The translations under genes and the position numbers were made by a program. From contig CAXKWD010000007.1 in NCBI GenBank assembly GCA_964059195.1, positions 155,667,269 through 155,731,268 of the forward strand: a stretch of 64,000 nt of DNA. The letters are read 5' to 3'. This document shows positions 56,276 through 64,000 of this stretch, piece after piece. The notes under the pieces are model-generated. The model made no database searches. It was given only the letters and a program-made list of their open reading frames with translations, and was not told the origin of the DNA. The stretch's first letter is position 1, and each line of letters opens with the position of its first letter. The DNA comes from Ectobius pallidus (lineage: Eukaryota > Arthropoda > Insecta > Blattodea > Ectobiidae).

Positions 56276-56760
56276 GTGTATGATTAAAAAACGCTTTTGG
56301 TCCCTAGAACTACAAGTTTACTTACCCGATTTCCCATAACAGTTTGACTTGTTTATCCGCTGAAAATTATGAAATCAGTTTTAGACATATTGAGAAAAAC
56401 TGCGTGAGCTTAGAGCTCGTGATAGTTTGACATAATTGAAAATGCTGATTGGCCCGCAATTGAATCCAGATTTATCATGTTCTCAAGCTGAATAATTCAT
56501 AAAAAGATGTAAACTTACTGATTACCTCTACATTTGCCGAGACTCATTTTGGTCCCGTTTAGCCAGTGACGATCTGCTTATCCAGGGTAAAACCAGAATT
56601 GGCGCGTTTTTTCCTGCTAATAAATACCCAGAGAGAAGTAACGGACCTACGGTGTACAAAAGTTATAAGAACCATGGACATTCTTTTCTCCAGTTTGTAA
56701 CCTCGCAGATGACGAAGCTGTTCCCCTCACGACTCTTTACATCTCTACACGCCGGGAAGG
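56276..56760. other. No recognised feature
   Basis: No supported frame or repeat. Confidence 0.3.
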
Positions 56761-56861
56761 AAGGCACTGGAAGTGCGAAGTGAACCAGTCGCATGGGTGG
56801 TAGAAAGAAAAAGGGAAGGGGGTAATTTAGGTGTAGAGCATTTTCGCACTTCCAGTGCCTT
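56761..56861. repeat. Perfect 19-bp inverted repeat
   Basis: aaggcactggaagtgcgaa (56761-56779) is the exact reverse complement of 56843-56861, with a 63-nt loop. The 122-codon frame at 56773-57141 crosses it but has no recognisable domain. Confidence 0.75.
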
Positions 56862-57949
56862 GCTTCACGAGCCTGCGCTATGCTACACAACAGCGGGAGC
56901 GCTGCAGCATAAGAATAATAGAGCTCACAAAGAGTATATAAAACATAGTATGTTTAATAGTTTGTACAAACAAACAGCTTTCCAATTTATCCACGGCTTC
57001 AAGCTTGTTAAGCGAGCAAGACCGACTGCCCGAAAAAAACTTCGGTCTTCTATCCGAGGTTTTACGGAAATACACGAAGCAGCTCGTCCATCTCCGGTCT
57101 CCCGCGCCATATTCCACGCTACACTTCGACGAGCAGTATAGTAAGAGAATTACCTAATTTTGTTCTCGCGAATGAAAATTTTTAAGAAGATACAGCTATT
57201 AAAATTTTCTTTTTCTATTAAAATTCTTCTTTTACTTCCCTTGCTTCGTGGACGGTATACCACTGCCAGAGAAGAGTTCTTCTTATTGGGCATCCTTAGG
57301 CCTATACTAACGTCCAAGCCACTTAGATAATAGCCAGAAACTGAACTGACTTGCCCGACGTCAGGCATTCACTTCAGACATTTTCTAAAAAAATAGGCAT
57401 ATTGGCTATTTTCAGAAATCGAGAAAAAAAAACATATTTGGTCCATGTGTGTGCCTTACCTGTTGACAGCATTGAATTCGGTATGCTTACCTTTTGACAA
57501 CTCCCAAAGAGGTTTAAGGATTATTCTCTGATTAGAGAAAAGGAACATACTTTGGGCCCATATAATTGCTGATGGTCCCCTAATTAAATTGTTTAACAGT
57601 AACAAGGCTTAATTTGTCAGGTTCTCGGGTATTAAAACGCAATGCTAAGCTGTAAGCATATTGGGTAGCTATTGCATATTCAAAAAGACACGTTTATGGT
57701 CCTTGTACCTGGTTTTTTACTTAATTACTCACTTTCGGGCCTTTATGCCCACTTTAGGGCCAGAAATTTCCTTTCTTCCCCGCCGATAATCATCAGAAAA
57801 GTGTTAGACATACAAGCCTTATTAGATATTCCCTCCCTCGTTTTGGACACAAGTTGTGCCCAAACAGAAGTGCCATCGTTGCTGTCAAGTCGAAGTTTGG
57901 TGGATTTACCCGCTGACAAATGGTAAAAACAGGTTTTAGGCGTACTTAC
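56862..57949. other. No recognised feature
   Basis: Several overlapping short frames on both strands, none with a domain I recognise. Confidence 0.3.
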
Positions 57950-58207
57950 CCGCACGGGGTCGGTGCACGTGAGGAAGAGTAGGCCTACAGAGCTGCGTCG
58001 TGCTAGCAGGGATCGGCAACCAATGGAACTGCTTCGCCGGCCGGCCATGGCCCGCTACATGCTGAGAAAGGAGGTGTTGCCCGCACAGATTGCCGCGCCG
58101 CACTGAGCCGCCCGCCCGCATCGATTCCATCTCATCCACCCCCACCAGCCCGGAGGCTGGGTACAGACCGCTCAAGAAGCTACGCGACATCGGCCCCGGC
58201 CGTCGTG
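57950..58207 (-). other. GC-rich island, candidate host exon (strand uncertain)
   Basis: This block is far more GC- and CpG-rich than its flanks. On the minus strand it is bounded by a good donor (CGG|GTAAGT, intron from 57949) and a possible acceptor (cttgattag before 58207). The enclosed 258 bp (86 codons' worth) stays open in one frame (MSRSFLSGLYPASGLVGVDE...). On the plus strand two frames look protein-like: ELRRASRDRQPMELLRRPAM, running to a stop near 58105, and RIDSISSTPTSPEAGYRPLK then KLRDIGPGRR in the next frame. I do not recognise the protein. It could be an exon, a processed fragment or a CpG-rich repeat. Confidence 0.35.
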
Positions 58208-58714
58208 CTAATCAAGACCTTATTTACTTTACACTCAGTATTATGTTGACTATCCGGCTTGTAGAGTACACATCTAATTCAGACTTAGAGCTCATCCAAG
58301 AAGGGGTCCGTCGGAATTGAGGGTATCTAACGAGAAAAGCTAACAAGATCATTATTTGAAGTGCTCAAAATGATAAAGACTTAATCCACACGCTTGAAAC
58401 TTTTTTTTTTCTTAATAAGTTATTTGAAGAGAAGCTATCCAGTTGCTGTTAATAGTTGGTCACCAGTAAAATGATATTTTCTTCTTCTCATATTAAATTC
58501 TTCCGTGCGCTGTCTCGTGAGAGAAATATCAAATTCACAGTACAGTGCATACCATTAAGAAGCTATTTTGTGGCCTATGTAGAATGCATTATTATCTAAT
58601 TAAGACTTAGAGTTAATCTAAGAAGGGGTCTATCGGAATTGAGGGGAATCTAACAAGATCATTATAAGAAGTGCTGAAAATGAAAAGACTTAAGTCACCC
58701 ATTTTAAAATTTTA
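58208..58714. other. No gene; a short diverged duplication
   Basis: The words gacttagag, aagaaggggtc and cggaattgaggg occur at about 58280-58320 and again at 58605-58645, indicating an imperfect duplication. Otherwise nothing was recognised. Confidence 0.4.
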
Positions 58715-58730
58715 AAATTATTATTATTAA

Positions 58731-58807
<77 letters not shown>
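58715..58807. repeat. (TTA)n microsatellite
   Basis: Long trinucleotide run with one interruption (aatatt) near the start. Confidence 0.95.
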
Positions 58808-58808
<1 letters not shown>

Positions 58809-58839
58809 AATTATGAAATAGTTGGTTGTCACTGACACT

Positions 58840-59125
58840 CCTTCGTCTTTGTTCTCTTTGTTTGACTTCTCACATTCTAGGGACCTTTACGCGGCTCATG
58901 CCGCTCAGGCCTTACAGGACCGCGACCTGTCTGGAAAGGAATTACCTTTTGATCACAGACATGCTTTTTTGACCAGACAAGGACGTGGAGGGCCTCCCAT
59001 GATGAGTGACCAGTCCAATGCAGGGACCACCTCCGAGGCAACACGAACACATTGGACGAAATACACTCATTCCGAACAAGGCGCGGATGGGATAAAGATG
59101 ATAATGACGCTTTGGAAAAGTAGCA
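58840..59125 (-). repeat. SINE family E, copy 3
   Basis: The plus strand shows gaccagacaaggacgtggag, ccacctccgaggcaacacga and gatgggataaagatgataat, the reverse complement of 16550-16935. The frames across it are SINE-derived. Confidence 0.75.
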
Positions 59126-59217
59126 CGGTATCAGAATACCTAGAACACACCGGCTGATAGGACTGCGACAAATAACTGAATATTTCAATTATTTTCATCT
59201 TCCTACTGAGCTGTATA

Positions 59218-59729
59218 ATTTGATTTTGTGAATATGCACTCCACCTATGCTCAGTATGTAATAAATTTTTAGACATCTAACCTATTTTTAAAAAAATATA
59301 ATTTATCACATGACATTTTACCTCGCTTAAAAGCAGCATAAGCTACTAGTCTATAAATATATAAAATACTTATGTGCATATGATGCAATAGTCATAACCC
59401 TATTAAAATTCTTAACACATTTAAAAAATATGTTTAAAGCCCTTACAAATTTCAAGTCTTATAAAGAAGACGTATGCTTTTTATTATAAGACTTGAAATT
59501 TTGATGGACTTTAAACGTATTTTTTAAATGTGTTAAGAATTTTAATAGGGTTATGACTATTATATCATATGTACATAAGTATTTTATATATTTATATACT
59601 AGTAGCTTATGCTGCTTTTAAGCAAGGTAAAATGTCATAGGATAAATTATGTTTTTAAAAATAGGTTAGATGTCTAAAAATGTTATTACATACTGAGCAT
59701 AGGTGGACTTTATATTCACAAAATCAAAT
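59218..59729. repeat. 512-bp palindrome with about 246-bp arms
   Basis: Left arm 59218-59464 and right arm 59484-59729 are reverse complements with few mismatches, separated by a 19-nt loop. A 13-bp direct repeat, aaataactgaata, lies outside at 59170-59182 and overlaps the right edge at 59726-59738. There is no coding capacity and no short TIR of a known superfamily. Confidence 0.95.
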
Positions 59730-59884
59730 AACTGAATAACGGTTAACTGTAAATACGATTAATTACGGAGAAGATGAAACAGTGCACTGTTATTTGAACA
59801 AATAGCTAATTTGATGTTATTTGCAGTTATCTGGGTTTTTATCATGATCTGGGTACTGTACGCTTCTCTGTAATAATGCTGCGG

Positions 59885-60035
59885 ACCTCCACTGAAAACT
59901 TAGCCTAAAAATGCCGAAAATGACCTAAAAATTGCCAAAAAATTACCTATTACTTGAAAATGACGAAAAATACAAAACAAATTACCCTTATTTAATCAAT
60001 TATTTCATTTTACACATTTATATATATTCGAACTA
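59885..60035 (-). repeat. Repeat R4, copy 2 (inverted)
   Basis: aaaaatgccgaaaatgacct and ttacccttatttaatcaatt are the reverse of words at 47700-47880. Confidence 0.6.
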
Positions 60036-60049
60036 TTTATTATTTATTG

Positions 60050-60510
60050 AATATGCAGTTTAATGAACCCTATTTTGCCCGAAGGTACATTAGGGTTATA
60101 GTTTTAACAAATTTAATTTGCAATTTACATATTTATCTCTCTCTATTTGGCTATGATACACCATTCCGTTCTATAACTATTAGTGCTGAGCATTACACCC
60201 AATCACCCTGGTATTTTTAAATTATAATCGATTATATACATAAGAAAGAAAATAATAAAATTGTCTAGAACAGCATTTTCTTAGAAATATATGAAATAAT
60301 GGTTTAGCGTAAGGAAGTTTACAATAATCTAGATGTCCTTTTAAAATGTGTCTTTCTCTTTCAAACACTGGACAATTAAATGAAAGATGTTCGACAGTTT
60401 GTTGTTCGCCACATATAGGCCTACACAAGTATCCATTTTCTTCTATCACTTTAAATCTTTCGAAATAGGAGCCAAAATTCCCATGTCCAAAAATGCAAAA
60501 TCATAAAGTA
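60050..60510 (-). pseudogene. Non-LTR retrotransposon C-terminal zinc-knuckle region and 3' UTR
   Basis: The minus strand encodes FGHGNFGSYFERFKVIEENG, then CRPICGEQQTVEHLSFNCPV, FERERHILKG and a stop at 60222. The CxxC...H...C cluster with a TVEHLxFxCP motif is the C-terminal element of many R1/Jockey-type LINEs. It is 5' truncated. The region down to about 60050 is 3' UTR and resembles 44000-44185. Confidence 0.8.
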
Positions 60511-61410
60511 CCTTGACCTAGTCATTATCTTTGTAAGTTTTGTTTACCCTGAAAACCCTTCGCTCTCCTTCTAGTATTATCCCGCAACTCTTAAAACCAG
60601 CTGAACTACCAATGCAAACTTAATTGTGGCATTGATTTATGTTCTTTTACCGTTTGAGGTATAAATATAAAGGATTTTTAAAAACATGAAGACATTTCAG
60701 ATTACGACCTCTCCGCTATTGAAAAGAGATGCAATCAAACGACTTGAACAAAAATCAAAACTGTTATGAGGATAGATCTCGCTGAAACTTGTCAAGTTTT
60801 AATGCATCGTATTTCTAGAGCACTATAAAATAAATGATTTAGTGCTCTCTTATTTCTGGTAGAAACTTTCTTAATTTTAAGCGTACCGTACTTAAAATGC
60901 GATGGGAATCCACTTTGGATATCGATATCTTCCTTTTCTCAATATAAATATGGTGTTTCCCAAGCGTCTAATCTAGCGAATCATCCTAGTTTTAAGAACA
61001 ATTAGGAGAAAAATTCTCCTGATGCTGAGAATCAATCCCCGGTCCTTCCGCTTCTGTGATGACGGTCTACCAACAGAAGTAGCCAGAGTTCGGGACACGG
61101 TGAGACATGGAATTTTCTCCTATGATTACTTTGGATATAGCCTATAATCCTAGTTTACATTTAAAATTACTCGGAATCATATAATAATAAAGAAAAAACA
61201 TACAATTGGCCTATAATATTTACAACTTCCACTTCATTTTTTCATACATTACAAAATGTTACATATTATGTACTTTCTTTGAAAGCCCACAGCAAATCTC
61301 GTGATTAGGGATTGCAATTATCACATCTCTCAAAAAGATAAAACAGAGAAATTTACAAATATATACACAAATTAATATATATACTAAAAATAGTTAAACA
61401 ATTTGAAAAA
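60511..61410. other. No gene recognised; one possible decayed SINE head
   Basis: At about 61000-61080 the minus strand contains ggggattgattctc, a poor B-box match, after gaccgtcatcacagaagcgg. No second copy was found. Confidence 0.3.
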
Positions 61411-61800
61411 AATAGAACTCCGTTTTACAGACAGGCCTAAGTTTATTTCTATTTAGAAATAGAAATACCCGAGATGGTAACGTCTTGGATTGCATTCGGG
61501 AGGTCCCAGGTTCAAATCTCGTGGCCGGCCAATTTAACATGGGTTTTTCATGGATTCCCCAGTCGTAAAGGCAAATGCCGAATTGGATATTTACATACCA
61601 TGCATCATTCTAACCATTTAATCCTTTTTCATGTCCATTTAATTAATATCAGTTGAAATTTACCCCATAAAATACACTAACAATTGAAATAATTGACTAT
61701 CAATAGTTCCATGGCCTACCCTACTGTATAGACACACATCCCAATCTCCTGATATGGCCTGGTAGCTAAAACGAGTATAAACACAGCTGAAATTAAAAAA
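61411..61800 (+). repeat. SINE family D, copy 3, in the duplicated block
   Basis: tRNA-like part from about 61463 (cgagatggtaacgtcttgg), B box ggttcaaatc. Matches 48136-48545 along its length. Confidence 0.75.
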
Positions 61801-62339
61801 AAAAGAAATAGATGGAAGAAATTAAGATAAAAGAAGTGAAAAACAAAACACTGTAGTATTTTATCATTAATCATTAATATTACATAGTTCTTTTAATCTT
61901 AAATTAGTTGACACTATGTTTTATAAAATCGGGAATCTCAGCAATAAGAGTATCATAAAGTTTGATATCATAATTTAGACCATGTTTATTGCCCAATAGT
62001 AATCATTCATTCTGTTTCTGCAAATCGAAACGTGGGGTTTCTTCTTGTATTTTGACAATGTATGAAGGAAACAAATTTTGATCGGTTTTCGTAGGCCCTA
62101 TGGGTAGTAAGAAAATAATGTAATCTTATAAAGCTGTTTGAAAACTGAAAAATACTCAACCGATAGGCCTACTTATTTGATATTGAACTCTTCAATGCAA
62201 CAGATGTATAAATTCATCACTTCACATAATCTGTATGAACGCACAGATAATAAGATTAATAAGGTACTGACTTACGTAAAATAGGCCTATTATGATTTTC
62301 ATCCACATGTTATGTTCGTCACCCATAAAAACCAGCTTT
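61801..62339. other. No recognised feature
   Basis: AT-rich with taggcct words; no supported frame. Confidence 0.3.
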
Positions 62340-62489
62340 TTCACAATGGAATTTCCTTCATCCGTATCAAACTTTACTTGATGACTGGAAAGGTGAAGTC
62401 AAACTGAAAAATTCAATGCCATAGCCGGAATTTGAGCCAGGATCTTCGGCTCTCCGTGCCGCTGCTCTTACCAACTGAGCTACCATGGC
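62340..62489 (-). repeat. SINE family F with complete tRNA-like head
   Basis: The head (62418-62489, 72 nt) folds as a cloverleaf. The acceptor stem is GCCATGG/CTATGGC, the D arm GCTC...GAGC, the anticodon stem pairs at 4 of 5 positions, and the T arm pairs CCTGG/TCCGG at 4 of 5. The would-be anticodon loop is ACGGAGA, lacking the universal U33, so it is a SINE head rather than a working tRNA. The body attgaatttttcagtttgac follows; a partial copy is at 8163-8211. Confidence 0.7.
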
Positions 62490-62700
62490 AACGTGCCGGT
62501 ACAACATTAAATTCACCAATTGACTCGCACGGAGTTGATTTTTTCAGTCCTTATCAGTTTACTTGATGACTGTTTATATTAACGTATCAATTCTGGTCTG
62601 AAAGGTTTAACTAACTTTAACATTACACGTATTTCCGTGGTTGCTGACACATATTGTACTAATTCATCACTTAAAGGGCAACCTCACTTAAAGGATTTTA

Positions 62701-63128
62701 ATGCCCGGTTTCTATTAACTCGCGATATACCTATCGGTAAATTATCCAATGGTCAAAATTTACACAAGAATAACTTTTACTAACTCAAATAATTTAAAGG
62801 TAACAATCACATACACTTGTGGCGAGTTTCTAGATAAATGTCCTCCGGGTGAATATGTAAATGACAGAAAAAATGTTCCTACAAACTCGGGCTAGATCTT
62901 TCCAAGGGTAAATCGTCGGGTTAATTTATCCTTTCATGGATGGCTGGATAAAATTTAACCTCTTATAGGATCAATAATAATTTAAACAATGAGAATCAAA
63001 GTCTTCTGAATTAAATTAACTGTACAACTCCAAGGCCTTGCTCATTATATCATTGTGGGTGATTAGGAACTAATTTGCCCATGGATAATTTACCCATAGA
63101 TATTTCACGAGTTTATGGAAACCGGGCA
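62701..63128. mobile_element. MITE M, copy 2 (PIF/Harbinger-like), 428 bp
   Basis: Ends atgcccggtttctattaact and gtttatggaaaccgggca are inverted. Flanked by tta on both sides (62698-62700, 63129-63131). Homologous to 27202-27630 throughout. Confidence 0.8.
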
Positions 63129-63146
63129 TTAGCTACTTAAATTTAT

Positions 63147-63244
63147 TTGTTAAAAACTCAACTTGCGAATTTCGGAGTCGAACACAATACTCCTACGCTG
63201 TTATGGGCAGAGGAAGTAAACATGGACCACACTAATGTAAAACA
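63147..63244 (+). repeat. Direct repeat N, copy 1
   Basis: ttatttgttaaaaactcaac and cggagtcgaacacaatactc match 63833-63935. It ends at the Helitron H7 insertion point. Confidence 0.85.
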
Positions 63245-63415
63245 CTAGGAGGTGCCCGCGGCTTCGCCCGCGATAATTAATTGAAAAATTAAAAATTAAG
63301 AGTGCAATAATTATGAAAGCATTACATTTATTAACACTTGCACGCAAATCATTCATAAACTAAACCATTAGTAATTAAATAAAATTCCGGCTTCAGAGTA
63401 CATTCCACGATTCGA
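63245..63415 (-). mobile_element. Helitron H7, 3' part
   Basis: On the minus strand, cgcgggcgaagccgcgggca, cctc and CTAG (complement 63245-63248), T outside. Truncated at about 63415 where repeat R3 begins. Confidence 0.65.
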
Positions 63416-63795
63416 AAAACGAGGAGCTCGCGCCGAGTTTTCTCAATTTTCCGAGATGAGTTATGCGTTTACGGCACGAGTATTGCATGCTATTTTTTGC
63501 ACGATGATTATTTATATCATTTTAATTATATTAATTGAGATATTACCTGAAAATATTATATATATACATGATTGAATATAGATGTTTATTTCAGAAAGTT
63601 ATTCGCATGTGTTTTATGTTATGGGAACCGAATATTTGTCCTGGGGGCCTTGTCCATTAAGACTTGTATTATGATGGGTGGCGTAAGTAAATTCTTACCG
63701 CCTGGAAATTTGTTTTGTTTCCATAGCAACAAGATTGCGTGCGGGAATGTCAACTTACGATCCACGACAACAACATTCGTAAATACCACTAATTA
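63416..63795. mobile_element. Repeat R3, copy 2 (inverted)
   Basis: Reverse complement of about 17040-17440; landmarks ttacggcacgagtattgcat, tgcacgatgattatttatat and gaatgtcaacttacgatcc. The 74-codon frame at 63572-63796 is repeat-derived. Confidence 0.65.
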
Positions 63796-63832
63796 GTTAA
63801 GTCGTGCAAAAATGCTTTTAAGTCACTTACAT

Positions 63833-63939
63833 GTATTTGTTAAAAACTCAACTTGCGAATTTCGGAGTCGAACACAATACTCCTACGCTGGTATGGGCAG
63901 AGGAAGTAAAAACGTACCACACTAATGTAAAACATTACT
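63833..63939 (+). repeat. Direct repeat N, copy 2
   Basis: Partner of 63147-63244. Its end shows the uninterrupted taaaacattac that Helitron H7 interrupts in copy 1. Confidence 0.85.
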
Positions 63940-64000
63940 AGAACCCGTACATAAGTCTAGTAGCTCTCTATTAAGATTAACTGTTATGTTTTATGAGAAA

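Noticed and set aside
56773..57141. A 122-codon frame as a novel gene
   Set aside because: No domain recognised, overlapping frames of similar length on the other strand, and an inverted repeat inside; not enough support.

Overview
This window is eukaryotic, AT-rich, repeat-dominated DNA, most likely from a large insect genome. The non-LTR reverse transcriptase tails, the Osvaldo/Woot-like Gypsy LTR element, the BED-type hAT transposase, and the many tRNA-derived SINEs, Helitrons and short hAT elements support an arthropod. The frequent short motif taggcctat and the familiar RT-tail family make a cockroach or relative my best guess, but this is a guess from familiarity and not a database result. 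I find no confidently supported host gene. The one candidate host exon is a GC-rich island at about 57.95-58.21 kb.

Layout. 0.5-1.8 kb: three head-to-tail copies of the 3' end of a non-LTR retrotransposon. 2.7-6.75 kb: interspersed repeats, a broken RT fragment bracketed by 66-bp direct repeats, and a repeat carrying a SINE. 7.2-9.8 kb: composite hAT remnants with a SINE and a 435-bp hAT MITE inside. 9.85-15.9 kb: a nest of palindromic-ended elements. 16.2-21.3 kb: hAT MITEs, SINEs and a 746-bp tandem duplication. 22.5-25.8 kb: two mariner tails, LINE tails and a SINE. 26.45-35.14 kb: an old Helitron that received a MITE and then a 7,069-bp Gypsy-type LTR retrotransposon. That LTR element has equal-length LTRs, a 5-bp target duplication, an intact gag, and a protease ORF in the -1 frame behind a TTTAAAC slippery site; most of pol is deleted. 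35.1-41.3 kb: end-to-end and nested Helitrons, one holding an apparently intact 2,550-bp autonomous hAT transposon. 41.3-43.0 kb: a tandem duplication in which only one unit holds a hAT MITE. 43-52 kb: a Helitron, SINEs and a nearly intact LINE tail with one nonsense codon. 53.0-55.5 kb: a Helitron split by two 882-bp tandem repeats. 56-64 kb: SINEs, the GC-rich island, a 0.5-kb near-perfect palindrome, a LINE C-terminus, a tRNA-like SINE head, a MITE and a Helitron end.

How it fits together. The sequence reads as a stratigraphy of insertions. Elements can be ordered because older copies are split by younger ones, and several insertions have a paralogous empty site elsewhere in the same window. 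The two elements with the best claim to recent activity are the hAT transposon (613-aa ORF, perfect 15-bp TIRs, 8-bp TSD, TATA box and initiator) and the LTR element (LTRs of identical length, matching wherever compared by eye). Helitron calls rest on 5' TC, a 3' GC hairpin followed by CTAG, and A|T insertion. All family names come from reading motifs by eye. No searches or alignments were run.
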